Notes: a model not told the origin generated them from the sequence alone. A stretch of 64,000 nt of DNA from Sporosarcina ureae DSM 2281 (GCF_000425545.1 NZ_AUDQ01000014.1:25591-89590), one strand, 5' to 3'. Positions 47,535 to 57,580 are shown, numbered from the stretch's first letter. A program made the numbers and translations.

Positions 47535-48164
47535 TTGGAATTAAATACACGTCAGAATGAAATCCTCGACATCGTCAAAGGAAACGGTCCGATTACAGGA
47601 GAGCAAATTGCTGAACGATTGCATTTGGCGCGCGCTACCATCCGGCCGGATCTAGCAATCTTGACGATGGCTGGATTTTTGGATGCACGACCGCGTGTAG
47701 GTTATTTCTATTCTGGCAAGAAACCTATCAAATCCGTCGCGGATGGCATGGTAGATATGATTGTGGCCAATTATCAATCAAGACCAGTCGTCATCACTGA
47801 AAATCTATCTGTATATGACGCGATTTGCCAGCTGTTTTTAGAAGATGTAGGTACACTATTCGTAGTAGACCAGCAGTCGTTATTGACAGGCGTTGTGTCA
47901 CGTAAGGATTTGCTGAGAACGAGCATCGGAAGAACAGGATTAGAAAAGATACCCGTGCATGTCATAATGACAAGAATGCCGAATGTCACATATTGCAAAA
48001 AAGAAGATACACTCATTTCTGTTGCCAAAAAAATGATGGACAGCCAAATTGATTCATTACCTATAGTTCAAGAACGTGAACATGGACTTGAAGTAATGGG
48101 GCGAGTGACGAAAACCAATATTACCGCCGCTTTTCTTTCATTAGTGGAAGATCAAGATGTATGA
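47535..48164 (+). CDS. ccpN: transcriptional repressor CcpN (HTH plus two CBS domains)
   Basis: In B. subtilis CcpN represses gluconeogenic genes gapB and pckA. The 209-residue protein has a DeoR-like helix-turn-helix (about residues 5-60, GPITGEQIAERLHLARATIRPD) and two CBS domains (about 75-200) that bind nucleotides. I chose the TTG at 47535, with AAGGCGGTGA ending five bases upstream; the GTG at 47526 overlaps that site. It is cotranscribed with ppsR and diverges from glyQS. Confidence 0.92.
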   Translation: MELNTRQNEILDIVKGNGPITGEQIAERLHLARATIRPDLAILTMAGFLDARPRVGYFYSGKKPIKSVADGMVDMIVANYQSRPVVITENLSVYDAICQLFLEDVGTLFVVDQQSLLTGVVSRKDLLRTSIGRTGLEKIPVHVIMTRMPNVTYCKKEDTLISVAKKMMDSQIDSLPIVQEREHGLEVMGRVTKTNITAAFLSLVEDQDV

Positions 48165-48175
48165 GGAGTGACAGG

Positions 48176-48994
48176 ATGACAAAATTCACATTATTCATTG
48201 TCTCGGATTCTGTCGGGGAAACTGCAGGCCTTGTGACGAAAGCAGCCGCAAGTCAGTTTCGTCATGATTTAGAGACTGTTTCCATTAAAAGATTCTCGTA
48301 TATAGAAGAGAATTCGCAATTGGAAGAAATCGTGTTCTTAGCAAAGCAACAACAAGCATTGATTGTTTTTACATTGGTCAAAAGCCAAATGAGGAAGCAG
48401 CTACATCTACTTTGCGAAGAATTGAAAGTACCTGCAGTAGACTTGCTTGGTCCATTGATTGACAAGATGGGAGATCGGTTGAAACAAGTACCGTTTGAAG
48501 AGCCCGGTCTTGTCAGAAAGTTGGACGATGATTATTTTAAGAAAATCGAAGCGATTGAGTTTGCGGTTCGCTATGACGATGGAAGAGACACACGTGGCAT
48601 ATTGGAAGCGGATATTGTTTTAATCGGTGTCTCACGAACTTCCAAAACGCCGTTATCTCAATTCCTTGCGAATAAAGGTTTTAAAGTGGCCAATGTGCCG
48701 CTTGTGCCTGAAGTGGACCCGCCATCAGAACTGTTTTCCATTGATCCTGCAAAGTGCTTCGGCTTATGTATTTCCGTTGAGCAATTGAATTCAATTCGAA
48801 AATCCCGCTTGGAGACATTAGGCTTGAATGATGATGCAAACTATGCGACAATAGCACGTATTCAACAAGAGATCGACTATTTTAATAGAATTACTACACG
48901 TGTCGGTTGTAACGTCATTGATGTGACGAATCGCGCGGTAGAAGAGACAGCCAATACGATTCTAAAAGCATTTTCAGCAAGGAAGGCCAACTGA
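48176..48994 (+). CDS. ppsR: PEP synthase/PPDK regulatory kinase-phosphorylase (DUF299)
   Basis: A bifunctional regulator that inactivates (ADP-dependent phosphorylation) and reactivates pyruvate phosphate dikinase or PEP synthase. The 272-residue protein starts with the family signature FTLFIVSDSVGETAG and has the P-loop-like GVSRTSKTPLS near residue 152. The ATG follows GAGGAGTGACAGG. Its position after ccpN, a regulator of the same gluconeogenic step, matches B. subtilis yqfL. The target enzyme is not in this window. Confidence 0.93.
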   Translation: MTKFTLFIVSDSVGETAGLVTKAAASQFRHDLETVSIKRFSYIEENSQLEEIVFLAKQQQALIVFTLVKSQMRKQLHLLCEELKVPAVDLLGPLIDKMGDRLKQVPFEEPGLVRKLDDDYFKKIEAIEFAVRYDDGRDTRGILEADIVLIGVSRTSKTPLSQFLANKGFKVANVPLVPEVDPPSELFSIDPAKCFGLCISVEQLNSIRKSRLETLGLNDDANYATIARIQQEIDYFNRITTRVGCNVIDVTNRAVEETANTILKAFSARKAN

Positions 48995-49020
48995 ACGAAC
49001 TAGTTGGGTCTTCTTTTTTC
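48982..49020 (+). terminator. terminator overlapping the ppsR stop codon
   Basis: GAAGGCCAACT (48982-48992) pairs with AGTTGGGTCTTC (49002-49013) with one bulge, followed by six Ts. The ppsR stop lies at the base of the loop. Confidence 0.8.
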
Positions 49021-49161
49021 TGTGTGTCTCCACTCAGCTAACATGTCATAAATGTGACATAAATGCAGATACTGAAAATATTTATAGCGAAAAATGTCGA
49101 TAAAGAAGGGTTTTTGGAAAACGTCTAGAATTTATGTATATAGAGTGGAAATGGTGATAGA

Positions 49162-50970
49162 ATGACAAGAATATCTGACGAAACAATTGAGGAAATCCGT
49201 TCAGGAACCGATATTGTCGATTTGATCAGTGAATATGTCCAATTAGCAAAAAGAGGTAAAAATTGGTTTGGACTCTGTCCGTTCCACGAAGAAGGTAGCC
49301 CGTCTTTCTCTGTTTCCGAAGACAAGCAACTATTCCATTGTTTTGGTTGTGGAGCAAGCGGTAATGCCATTACGTTCATGATGGATATGGAAAATCGGTC
49401 ATTCATCGACTCAATCGTCAAACTAGGCAGCCGAATGGGATTGGAGTTGGAAAGTTCCCAAACAGATAACCAAGCGTCAACATCCTCATCAAACCATAAG
49501 ATGCTGAAGGCCTATACACTGGCTGCTAATTTTTACAGCCATCTGCTCTTAAACACCATAGAAGGCGAAAAAGCATTAGAATATCTAGAAAAAAGAGGAT
49601 TTACGCGTAACGAGATAGAACAGTATGAAATAGGATGGTCTCCTGTTCAGTCAGATGCCTTATCGGCACTGCTAAAGAGACAAGGTTTTGACATGAAGGA
49701 AATGGAAACGGCAGGGCTTTGTTTCCATAAGGAAGATGGCTCAGGTTATTTTGACCGTTTCAGGGGAAGGATCATGTTTCCGATTCAGGATGATAATGGT
49801 GCAACTATCGCATTCTCCGGCAGAAGGTTGGAGGATTCTTCTTCTGAGGCTAAATATATCAATAGTCCAGAAACTCCCGTCTTTGAAAAGAGTAAGGTTT
49901 TGTTTAATTTTCACCGTGCACGTCTTAATGTTCGAAAAACGGGTAAAGTAGTACTATTCGAAGGTTTCATGGACACGATTGCAGCAGATCGTGGCGGAAT
50001 AGGAAATACGGTGGCTGTTATGGGTACTGCATTATCCGCGCATCATATCGTGAAATTAAAGCGAATGGCAAAAAAGATAGTCATTTGCTGTGATGGTGAT
50101 TCAGCTGGCTGGGGGGCTGCCAAACGATTTGCCGACCAACTAATGGATAGCGGAATGGATGTACTGGTTGCCACTTTACCTGATAAAATGGACCCTGATG
50201 ACTATATCGGTCAACATGGTTCAGATGTATTTTCAGAAAAGGTGCTTGATCAAGCGCTATCATATATTTCTTTTGTAGCAGCCTATTATAGAAGAGATAA
50301 GAATTTATCCGTTGATCATGACATCAAGCAATACGTACATGAAGTATTTGATGAACTGGCTCACCGTTGTTCTCCTATTGAGAAAGACTTATTGATCCAG
50401 CAACTCCACAATGAAACACAGGCTTCAAAAGAATCACTTGGTCAAGAATTCACCAAGTCGATTGCAAAAAAGGCGAAACAATCGCGAGATACAAGTCCTG
50501 AAGAAAGCAGAACTGTGCATGTTACAAAAGCTCCGGCGAATCGTGCAGAAACAGATCGTGCGGAACAATTACTTCTTGCGCATCTGCTGATGGACGCAGA
50601 TCTATTCGAAGAAAAACGGCTGGAACTTCAAGATTTATTTGTAAGAGATGACGTCATCAAAATATTCTTTAAGTTAGCAGCGTTTTATGAGCAATATGAT
50701 TTGCCAAACTATCAGCGGTTTGCAGAAACGTTGGAAGACCGGCAACTGAAAAAAGTAGTCATGGAAGCCATCTTAACTGAACGTTCACAGGAGCATACCA
50801 CACAAGAAGTAAATGACTGTATCCGTCATTTAAAAAGAAATCAAATTAAACGTCTAATTGATCAAAAGCGATACGAATCAAAAGAAGCAGAAAAAAGGAA
50901 CGACCTACTAAAAGCAATGGAGTTGGCCTCGGAAGTAATCCAGCTTGTGAGATCGTTAAAGGTTCTGTAA
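49162..50970 (+). CDS. dnaG: DNA primase
   Basis: Makes RNA primers for lagging-strand synthesis. The 602-residue protein has the N-terminal CHC2 zinc finger (CPFHEE, HCFGCGASGN, residues 40-65), the RNA polymerase domain with TOPRIM core (VLFEGFMDTIAA, about residue 263, and VICCDGDSAGW, about 310), and a C-terminal helicase-binding region. The ATG lies 15 bp before sigA's partner end of the operon and follows a modest site GGTGATAG. It is followed by sigA, the macromolecular synthesis operon without rpsU. Confidence 0.97.
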   Translation: MTRISDETIEEIRSGTDIVDLISEYVQLAKRGKNWFGLCPFHEEGSPSFSVSEDKQLFHCFGCGASGNAITFMMDMENRSFIDSIVKLGSRMGLELESSQTDNQASTSSSNHKMLKAYTLAANFYSHLLLNTIEGEKALEYLEKRGFTRNEIEQYEIGWSPVQSDALSALLKRQGFDMKEMETAGLCFHKEDGSGYFDRFRGRIMFPIQDDNGATIAFSGRRLEDSSSEAKYINSPETPVFEKSKVLFNFHRARLNVRKTGKVVLFEGFMDTIAADRGGIGNTVAVMGTALSAHHIVKLKRMAKKIVICCDGDSAGWGAAKRFADQLMDSGMDVLVATLPDKMDPDDYIGQHGSDVFSEKVLDQALSYISFVAAYYRRDKNLSVDHDIKQYVHEVFDELAHRCSPIEKDLLIQQLHNETQASKESLGQEFTKSIAKKAKQSRDTSPEESRTVHVTKAPANRAETDRAEQLLLAHLLMDADLFEEKRLELQDLFVRDDVIKIFFKLAAFYEQYDLPNYQRFAETLEDRQLKKVVMEAILTERSQEHTTQEVNDCIRHLKRNQIKRLIDQKRYESKEAEKRNDLLKAMELASEVIQLVRSLKVL

Positions 50971-50985
50971 GGAGGTATAGTCACT

Positions 50986-52155
50986 ATGACAAAAGAAGAA
51001 CAAACGGGAGAAGTAGAATTGACTCTTGAAGAAGCAAAAGCGGCTATTATTGAAGCAGGTAAAAAAGCAGGTGAGCTAACACTGGAGGATGTAACGGAAA
51101 AACTGTCATCCTTTGAAATGGAGCCTGAGCAATTCGAAGAGTTTCTTGACCAGATAGAAGCACAAGAAATTGAAATGGACAGAAAAGAAGAAGCTGATCC
51201 CAAGGCTGAAAAAGAAGAGCAATTTGATTTAAATGACTTAAGTGTACCGCCAGGTGTCAGAATCAACGATCCAGTCCGTATGTATTTGAAAGAAATTGGA
51301 CGAGTGGATTTATTGACGGGTAAAGAAGAAGTAGATTTGGCGATCCGTATTATTGATGGTTTAGCTTCTGAAGCTATCCTTGAAGAAACAGGGGAAATGA
51401 CACCTGAAATAGAAACAAGTATTATACGTGGTGAGAATGCCAAAAAGAAATTGGCTGAAGCGAACTTACGTTTAGTTGTCAGTATCGCGAAACGCTATGT
51501 CGGTCGCGGCATGCTATTCTTAGATTTGATCCAAGAAGGAAATATGGGTCTTATTAAAGCTGTTGAGAAATTTGACCATACGAAGGGCTTTAAATTCAGT
51601 ACGTACGCAACTTGGTGGATTCGTCAGGCAATCACTCGCGCAATCGCAGACCAGGCACGTACGATCCGTATTCCTGTGCATATGGTGGAAACGATTAATA
51701 AACTGATCCGTGTCCAACGTCAATTACTCCAAGATTTAGGACGAGAGCCTTCACCTGAAGAAATTGGAGAAGAAATGGACTTGACTCCAGAAAAAGTTCG
51801 TGAAATCTTGAAGATAGCTCAAGAACCGGTATCATTAGAAACGCCAATTGGTGAAGAAGATGACTCTCATCTAGGCGATTTTATCGAAGACTCAGAAGCA
51901 CAGTCTCCTTCAGACCATGCAGCTTATGAATTGTTGAAGGAACAGCTTGAAGACGTGTTAGATACGTTAACAGATCGCGAAGAAAATGTATTACGTTTAC
52001 GCTTTGGTCTAGATGATGGCCGTACGCGTACGCTTGAAGAAGTGGGCAAAGTATTTGGTGTTACGCGTGAGCGTATTCGTCAAATCGAGGCAAAGGCACT
52101 TAGAAAGTTACGCCACCCATCACGCAGCAAACGTCTCAAAGACTTCTTAGAATAA
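50986..52155 (+). CDS. sigA: primary sigma factor SigA (RpoD)
   Basis: The housekeeping sigma factor. The 389-residue protein has an acidic region 1.1 (about residues 1-80), region 1.2 ([16 protein letters not shown]), region 2 ([22 protein letters not shown] and [16 protein letters not shown], residues 185-215), region 3, and region 4.2 with [20 protein letters not shown]. The ATG follows AAGGAGGT 15 bp after dnaG. A terminator follows. Confidence 0.98.
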   Translation: MTKEEQTGEVELTLEEAKAAIIEAGKKAGELTLEDVTEKLSSFEMEPEQFEEFLDQIEAQEIEMDRKEEADPKAEKEEQFDLNDLSVPPGVRINDPVRMYLKEIGRVDLLTGKEEVDLAIRIIDGLASEAILEETGEMTPEIETSIIRGENAKKKLAEANLRLVVSIAKRYVGRGMLFLDLIQEGNMGLIKAVEKFDHTKGFKFSTYATWWIRQAITRAIADQARTIRIPVHMVETINKLIRVQRQLLQDLGREPSPEEIGEEMDLTPEKVREILKIAQEPVSLETPIGEEDDSHLGDFIEDSEAQSPSDHAAYELLKEQLEDVLDTLTDREENVLRLRFGLDDGRTRTLEEVGKVFGVTRERIRQIEAKALRKLRHPSRSKRLKDFLE

Positions 52156-52160
52156 TAAGT

Positions 52161-52190
52161 GCATCGGCTTGATATAGCCGATGCTTTTTA
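52161..52190 (+). terminator. terminator of the dnaG-sigA operon
   Basis: GCATCGGCT (52161-52169) pairs perfectly with AGCCGATGC (52176-52184), 6-nt loop, followed by five Ts. Confidence 0.92.
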
Positions 52191-52235
52191 TTCTTTAGTG
52201 AAAAAAAGAAGATTGATACTATTGGAGGAGAAAGG

Positions 52236-52802
52236 ATGGCTATAGATAAGAAACAGATCATCATTTCTGAAATCCGGTATTGGAAAGCCAATAAACTTCT
52301 TCCTGAACATTATTGCGACTTCCTCATTACCTTGTATGCACAAGGAGAAGATCCGGATGAAGTGGCAGAGCAAGAATTGTCCACACTTCAAATTGAACGC
52401 AAACAGTTGCGAACCAAACAATTCATGATTTTTCTCATCAGCTTATTGCTTGCAGGCGTAGCGTCAATTGCTATGTTCGTACTGACGGAATATCCAGTTA
52501 CTACATTGACTGTTGCTGCTGTATTGGCTATGATTTTTCTAACGCTCGTTTCTGGAAAAACATTTATCAAGAAAGGTTTTGCACCATTCCTCTACATATC
52601 GATGGCATTTCTTTTATTGATGATGTCATTGAAGATTTGGACTGCATTTTTTGATGAAGACACGACTTTACTGATCGGCCTTCTCGTATTAAACTGCGGT
52701 TTATGGTTATTTACTGGAAGATTACTAAAGTTATTATACTTTACTATTTCGGGCTCACTAGGTCTATTGACAGTAGTCGCATTTTTAATATTATCTATAT
52801 AA
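52236..52802 (+). CDS. hypothetical polytopic membrane protein
   Basis: A 188-residue protein I do not recognise by name. The N-terminal 60 residues are cytoplasmic and contain SEIRYWKANKLLPEHYCDFLITLYAQGE, a helical segment of the kind seen in Firmicute membrane proteins. Five or six membrane helices fill residues 65-188. The ATG follows TTGGAGGAGAAAGG. It stands alone between the sigA terminator and its own terminator, so it is a single-gene transcript. No function can be inferred. Confidence 0.85.
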   Translation: MAIDKKQIIISEIRYWKANKLLPEHYCDFLITLYAQGEDPDEVAEQELSTLQIERKQLRTKQFMIFLISLLLAGVASIAMFVLTEYPVTTLTVAAVLAMIFLTLVSGKTFIKKGFAPFLYISMAFLLLMMSLKIWTAFFDEDTTLLIGLLVLNCGLWLFTGRLLKLLYFTISGSLGLLTVVAFLILSI

Positions 52803-52803
52803 T

Positions 52804-52847
52804 CGGACGGAATGCAATGAATGTATTGCTATATTCCGTCCGTTTTC
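52804..52847 (+). terminator. terminator after the membrane protein gene
   Basis: CGGACGGAAT (52804-52813) pairs perfectly with ATTCCGTCCG (52833-52842), with GCAAT/ATTGC extending the stem inward, followed by four Ts. Confidence 0.88.
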
Positions 52848-52919
52848 TATATACTGCCATGTAAGGGTTTACAATTTCATCGGAAATAGAATCGTATAAG
52901 TGGAGAGAGGATGATCAGA

Positions 52920-54059
52920 ATGAATTTTGATTTAACTCAAGAACAGCGTATGGTGAAAAAACTGATGAGAGACTTTGCCAATGAGGAAGTAGCGCCAGGT
53001 GCAGTCGATCGTGATCGCTCGGGAGAGTTTCCGGTGGAGATTTTTAAAAAGCTTTCCAAAATGGGCATGATGGGCTTACCATTTCCCGAGAAATACGGTG
53101 GGGGTGAAGCCGACACGATCAGTTTTGCCATTGTCACGGAAGAATTGAGCCGTGCATGTGCCTCGACGGGTATTACGTATTCTGCGCATATTTCACTAGG
53201 TGGTGCTCCTTTACACTTATTTGGAACAGAAGAGCAAAAACAGAAGTATTTAACACCGATCTGTACAGGCGAATCATTTGGTGCATTCGGTTTGACAGAG
53301 CCCAATGCTGGTTCTGACGCTGGCGGAACAGAGACGTCTGCCGTGCTTTCTGACGGTCAGTATACGATCAATGGATCAAAGGTCTATATCACCAATGCAA
53401 GCTACGCTAAACACCTAGCATTGACTGCTGTTACGGGTCGTGAAGACGGCAAGAAAGAAATTAGCGCAATTATCGTTCCAACAGATTCGAAAGGCTTTAA
53501 AATTATCGATAACTATGAAAAGATGGGCTTGCATGCTTCCAATACTACAGAACTATTGCTTGAAGATGTAGTAGTTCCAGAAGAGAATCTGCTTGGTGAC
53601 ACTGGTAAAGGGTTCCAGCAATTTCTTGTAACACTTGACGGCGGTCGTATCGGTATCGGTGCGATGGCAGTAGGTATTGCACAGGCAGCTTACGAGCGCG
53701 CTTTGAAGTATTCAAAAGAACGCAAGCAATTCGGAAAGACATTATCCTCTTTCCAAATTACGCAATTCAAACTTGCGGATATGGCGATGAAGATCGAACT
53801 TGCACGGACTATGGTGTATAAAGCAGCATGGCTGAAAGACCAAGGCAGAAAGTTTACAATGGAAGCTTCGATGTGTAAATTATATGCTTCCGAAATTGCG
53901 ATGGAAGTTGCCAATGAAGCGATCCAAATACACGGTGGTTATGGCTATATGCGCGAATATGAAGTAGAGCGTTACTTACGTGATGCCAAGCTCCTTGAAA
54001 TTGGAGAAGGCACTTCTGAAGTACAGCGGATGGTCATCGCTAGACAACTTGGTTGCTGA
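52920..54059 (+). CDS. acyl-CoA dehydrogenase
   Basis: An FAD flavoenzyme that forms the alpha-beta double bond of acyl-CoA. The 379-residue protein shows the signature FGLTEPNAGSDAGG near residue 124, the catalytic Glu region QIHGGYGYMREYEVERYLRDA near residue 337 and GEGTSEVQRMVIARQLG at the C-terminus. Short-chain or branched-chain acyl-CoA is likely from family resemblance, but chain preference is not readable. The ATG at 52920 follows GAGAGG. It is unusual to find it between sigA and cccA; the neighbours offer no fatty-acid context. Confidence 0.93.
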   Translation: MNFDLTQEQRMVKKLMRDFANEEVAPGAVDRDRSGEFPVEIFKKLSKMGMMGLPFPEKYGGGEADTISFAIVTEELSRACASTGITYSAHISLGGAPLHLFGTEEQKQKYLTPICTGESFGAFGLTEPNAGSDAGGTETSAVLSDGQYTINGSKVYITNASYAKHLALTAVTGREDGKKEISAIIVPTDSKGFKIIDNYEKMGLHASNTTELLLEDVVVPEENLLGDTGKGFQQFLVTLDGGRIGIGAMAVGIAQAAYERALKYSKERKQFGKTLSSFQITQFKLADMAMKIELARTMVYKAAWLKDQGRKFTMEASMCKLYASEIAMEVANEAIQIHGGYGYMREYEVERYLRDAKLLEIGEGTSEVQRMVIARQLGC

Positions 54060-54128
54060 CCTGCGAATTATGGCGATTCTGTCACAAAAGACGAAAAGTC
54101 ACCCAATAACACTTTCAGTTTTCTTATA

Positions 54129-54164
54129 GATACAGTACAATGTTAATTGTATACTGTATCTTTT
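54129..54164 (+). terminator. hairpin after the acyl-CoA dehydrogenase gene
   Basis: GATACAGTACAAT and ATTGTATACTGTATC pair with a two-base bulge around a 4-nt loop, followed by TTTT. It lies 34 bp before the cccA start, so it may also act in the cccA leader. Confidence 0.6.
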
Positions 54165-54197
54165 ACAGAATAGATTCTGGTGAAGGAGGGTAATCCA

Positions 54198-54575
54198 ATG
54201 AATAAAAATCCTGTTGTACCATTTTTTCTAATTTTCGCGCTCGGAATTGGACTGATTTTCTTCATGTCACTTTATGGCCTAGAACAAAAAGAGGAAATTG
54301 CTGGAGCTAACGAAGAAGGCACTGAGCAAGGAACTGAAGAAGAAAGTGCAAACACTGGCGAATTTGATGCTGAAGCTGTTGCTCAGCAGAAGTGTATTAG
54401 TTGTCACGGTGATGGCTTAGCTGGCGGAATGGGGCCGGCTCTAAATAGCTCACTTGATGCAGATGAAGTACATGATGCAATTAAAAACGGTGTAGCTGGA
54501 ACTGCAATGCCAGCTGGACTAGTTCCAGATGAGAACATAGATGAAATGGTTGATTACATTTTATCATTAGACTGA
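54198..54575 (+). CDS. cccA: membrane-anchored cytochrome c (c-550 type)
   Basis: A small electron-transfer protein on the outer face of the membrane. The 125-residue product has one N-terminal anchor (about residues 7-27), an acidic Glu/Gly/Thr-rich linker (about 30-56), and a single heme-binding domain with CISCH (Cys66, Cys69, His70) and Met104 in TAMPAG as likely axial ligand. The ATG follows AAGGAGGG. It lies downstream of sigA as in B. subtilis, where cccA encodes cytochrome c-550. Confidence 0.93.
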   Translation: MNKNPVVPFFLIFALGIGLIFFMSLYGLEQKEEIAGANEEGTEQGTEEESANTGEFDAEAVAQQKCISCHGDGLAGGMGPALNSSLDADEVHDAIKNGVAGTAMPAGLVPDENIDEMVDYILSLD

Positions 54576-54593
54576 TTGTCTACTTAATTTAAG

Positions 54594-54635
54594 GAGCCAG
54601 TAAACCAGAGTAACTCTCGGTTTACTGGCTCTTTT
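54594..54635 (+). terminator. terminator of cccA
   Basis: GAGCCAGTAAACC (54594-54606) pairs perfectly with GGTTTACTGGCTC (54619-54631), 13 bp, followed by four Ts. Confidence 0.92.
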
Positions 54636-54692
54636 GCATTGCGTGAAATGAGTAGCGAATATACAATAGATAAGAATGAAAGGCGGGGAACC

Positions 54693-55400
54693 ATGAATAC
54701 CAATCAATTATCAGAACGTCTGGCGATGGTGGCCAGTTTTGTTCCAAAGAATACTGTGCTTGCGGATATTGGTAGTGATCATGCCTATCTACCGTGCTAT
54801 TTAATGAACAAAGGAAAGATACGTAAAGCCATTGCAGGAGAAGTCGTGACAGGTCCCTTTGAAGCGGCGACACGCAATGTAGAATTGAATGGTTTTGCGG
54901 ACCGCATTGAAGTGCGCCTAGCAAACGGTTTGCAGGCGATAGAAGGCGCTGACAACGTCGAGACCGTAACGATCGCAGGAATGGGCGGTACATTGATTAC
55001 CTCAATTCTAGAAACCGGCAAGGATCGTCTGACAAATGTACAGCGAATCATTTTACAACCCAATCTGCACGCGATCGCGATCAGGAAATGGGCTGTAGCG
55101 AATGGGTTTTGCATTGTAGACGAAGAGATTTTGCTAGAAGACAGTAAAATTTATGAAGTTCTTGTACTAGAAAGAGGTTCGGCTGATTACTCAAAAACGG
55201 ATTTACTTGTCGGACCGGTTTTACGCCGTAAACAATCTAACGTATTCCGAGCGAAGTGGGAGCGGGAGATGCTTGAATGGCAGCGTGTCATAAATGCGCT
55301 TGAACACGCAGAACAGACGGAAGAAATTAAGCGAAAAAGAGCAAACTTACAAGAAAATATGGAAATAGTCAGGAAGGTGTTAGCACATGAAGAAAAGTAA
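54693..55400 (+). CDS. trmK: tRNA m1A22 methyltransferase TrmK
   Basis: Methylates N1 of A22 in tRNA. The 235-residue protein has the Rossmann-type SAM domain with VLADIGSDHAYLPCYL near residue 23 and TVTIAGMGGTLI near residue 92, and a C-terminal coiled coil. I chose the ATG at 54693 behind AAGGCGGGG; the longer frame begins just after the cccA terminator. It overlaps the next gene by 14 bp, as in the yqfN-yqfO pair. Confidence 0.94.
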   Translation: MNTNQLSERLAMVASFVPKNTVLADIGSDHAYLPCYLMNKGKIRKAIAGEVVTGPFEAATRNVELNGFADRIEVRLANGLQAIEGADNVETVTIAGMGGTLITSILETGKDRLTNVQRIILQPNLHAIAIRKWAVANGFCIVDEEILLEDSKIYEVLVLERGSADYSKTDLLVGPVLRRKQSNVFRAKWEREMLEWQRVINALEHAEQTEEIKRKRANLQENMEIVRKVLAHEEK

Positions 55401-56508
55401 TGGACATCAGATCATTGAACTATTTGAAAAGTGGTCACCGAAACGGCTTGCATTTGAAGGGGATCCGGTTGGACTGCATATCGGTCAATTGAATCGTCCT
55501 GTAGATAAAGTTCTTGTTACACTGGATGTCAACGAACAAGTAATTGATGAAGCAATTGAAAATGGGGCAAGCCTAGTGATTGCACACCACCCTCCATTGT
55601 TCCGTCCTGTTAAATCCATTATGACGGATACACCACAAGGGAAAATGATTGAGAAATGTATTAAGCATAATATTGCGGTCTACGCTGCCCATACCAATCT
55701 TGATATTGCGGCAGGTGGTGTCAATGATATGTTAGCGGACCGTCTTGGCATACAGCAGACGGAGCCGATCGATATTACAGACTCTGAACATTTGATGAAA
55801 CTAGCAGTATTCTGTCCGTTAGAAGATGCGGATGCAGTACGTCAGAAATTGGCAAGTGCAGGAGCGGGCGCGATTGGTGATTACCAGGCATGTAGTTTCA
55901 GCTCACAAGGCACTGGTCGATTCACACCGGTTGCTGGAGCGAATCCGACAATCGGAGAAGTAGACCAGCCGACGCTGGTGGACGAAGAGCGAATTGAAGT
56001 CGTTTTCCCGGAAAGTCAGCAGGCTAAAGTCATTAAAGCGATGTTTGCCGCACATCCTTATGAAGAACCTGCATTTGATATAGTCAAGATGCAACAGAAA
56101 ATCAATGAGCAAGGGATTGGACGTATCGGACAAATCTGCAAAGAGATGACGCTAAAGGAATTTGGACAACATGTGAAGGATGTATTCGGAGTTCCAGCTT
56201 TACGTTTTGTAGGTGATCCAGAGAAGAAAATCCGTAAAGTGGCAGTTCTCGGTGGCGATGGAAATAAATATATTACGGCTGCCAAGAGAAAAGGAGCCGA
56301 TGTATTAGTGACGGGGGATATGTATTATCATGTCGCGCAAGACGCGCAGACGCTCGGTCTTGCCATTGTAGATCCTGGTCATAATATCGAAAAAATTATG
56401 ATTACTGGCGTTGCAAGTAAAATGACAGACCTTTGTAAGGAAAATAAATTAGCAGTCGAATTTATTGAATCTACAGTCATTACAGAGCCATTTCAATTCC
56501 TATCATAA
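55387..56508 (+). CDS. Nif3-like dinuclear metal centre protein (YqfO)
   Basis: A 373-residue protein of the Nif3/NGG1p family, widely described as a GTP cyclohydrolase I type 2 by homology, without firm proof. Metal ligands lie in VIAHHPPLF near residue 60, AHTNLD near residue 98 and the C-terminal VDPGHNIEK near residue 325. A PII/CutA-like insert occupies about residues 125-230 (MKLAVFCPLEDADAV... HPYEEPAFD), as in B. subtilis YqfO. It starts inside trmK. A bidirectional terminator follows. Confidence 0.92.
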   Translation: MKKSNGHQIIELFEKWSPKRLAFEGDPVGLHIGQLNRPVDKVLVTLDVNEQVIDEAIENGASLVIAHHPPLFRPVKSIMTDTPQGKMIEKCIKHNIAVYAAHTNLDIAAGGVNDMLADRLGIQQTEPIDITDSEHLMKLAVFCPLEDADAVRQKLASAGAGAIGDYQACSFSSQGTGRFTPVAGANPTIGEVDQPTLVDEERIEVVFPESQQAKVIKAMFAAHPYEEPAFDIVKMQQKINEQGIGRIGQICKEMTLKEFGQHVKDVFGVPALRFVGDPEKKIRKVAVLGGDGNKYITAAKRKGADVLVTGDMYYHVAQDAQTLGLAIVDPGHNIEKIMITGVASKMTDLCKENKLAVEFIESTVITEPFQFLS

Positions 56509-56510
56509 AT

Positions 56511-56539
56511 AAAACCGTCGAGCGTACTCGACGGTTTTT
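56511..56539. terminator. bidirectional terminator between the Nif3-like gene and ispH
   Basis: AAAACCGTCGAG (56511-56522) and CTCGACGGTTTT (56527-56538) form a perfect 12-bp stem with a 4-nt loop, flanked by As and Ts. Confidence 0.93.
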
Positions 56540-56545
56540 CTATAC

Positions 56546-57511
56546 TTAAGGTTCAATCCGGATCACAGGAGTTGGGTTCTTGACTTTCGGCAAGATTTTC
56601 TCTAGCTTGAACTTTCTTTCCGGATGATGTGTTGTAGGGTCTTCTTGATCAAATTCGTTCAGGAACGAAATAACTTCTCTAACGATTATAGTAGGTGTAG
56701 AAGCACCTGCTGTGACCGCTACCGTCTCAATGCCCATTAGCCATGCCGGATCAATTTCTGAGACGTCTGAGACGCGGTATGAAGGTGTGTTTGCAATTTC
56801 TACAGATACTTGCGTTAAACGGTTAGAGTTATTACTCTTTGGATCTCCAACAACAATCAACAACTCTGCTTCGCCCGCTTGTTCTGCTACAGCTTCTTGG
56901 CGGACTTGCGTAGCTAGACAAATTTCTTGGTGTACTTCGATGTGAGGGAATTTACGTTCCAACTCTTCCATGAGATGTGCAACGTCCCATTGACTCATCG
57001 TCGTTTGATTCGTTACCAGTAGTTTATCATTGGTGATCTCTAATTTATCAATGTCTTCAAGACGCTCAATTAAATGAACAGAATCCGGCGCCACACCGAT
57101 TGCGCCCTCAGGTTCTGGGTGATGCTTCTTGCCGATATACAGAATATCATAGCCTTCTGCTACTTTTTCTTCAATTAAATAATGTGTAACAGAAACGTCA
57201 GGACATGTTGCATCTATTGCAACCAATCCTTTGTCTTTCGCTAATTGGCGAACTTCAGGAGAAACACCGTGTGCCGTGTAAATCACTGTTCCTTTATCCA
57301 CTTTACGTAAGATTTCCAGACGGTTTTCTCCGTCTAACGTAATGATTCCATCTTCTTCGAATGCGTCTGTGACGTGTTTGTTGTGGACGATCATGCCTAA
57401 TATATAAATGGGTCTCGGCAGGGTAGGATCTAGCGCAGCATTCCTCGCAATGACCATCGCATCAACTACACCATAACAATAACCTCTTGGTGATATCTTG
57501 AGTACTTTCAT
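56546..57511 (-). CDS. ispH: 4-hydroxy-3-methylbut-2-enyl diphosphate reductase
   Basis: The last enzyme of the MEP isoprenoid pathway, making IPP and DMAPP. The 321-residue iron-sulfur protein has cluster Cys residues in RGYCYGV near residue 12, DATCPDV near residue 97 and ICLATQ near residue 196. [13 protein letters not shown] near residue 220 binds the diphosphate. The short C-terminal extension (about 305-321) is basic. The ATG follows GAGGAGTGG, with a promoter at 57547-57575. It is on the minus strand between the Nif3-like gene and yqfQ. Confidence 0.96.
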   Translation of the reverse strand: MKVLKISPRGYCYGVVDAMVIARNAALDPTLPRPIYILGMIVHNKHVTDAFEEDGIITLDGENRLEILRKVDKGTVIYTAHGVSPEVRQLAKDKGLVAIDATCPDVSVTHYLIEEKVAEGYDILYIGKKHHPEPEGAIGVAPDSVHLIERLEDIDKLEITNDKLLVTNQTTMSQWDVAHLMEELERKFPHIEVHQEICLATQVRQEAVAEQAGEAELLIVVGDPKSNNSNRLTQVSVEIANTPSYRVSDVSEIDPAWLMGIETVAVTAGASTPTIIVREVISFLNEFDQEDPTTHHPERKFKLEKILPKVKNPTPVIRIEP

Positions 57512-57546
57512 TTATTCCACTCCACTCCTCTATTAACTTCTCTTTC

Positions 57547-57575
57547 ATTATAGCGGAGATTCGTGAACGATTCAA
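57547..57575 (-). promoter_or_regulatory. sigma-A promoter of ispH
   Basis: On the minus strand TTGAAT (complement of 57570-57575) and a perfect TATAAT (complement of 57547-57552) are 17 bp apart, just beyond the end of yqfQ. Confidence 0.8.
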
Positions 57576-57580
57576 AGAGT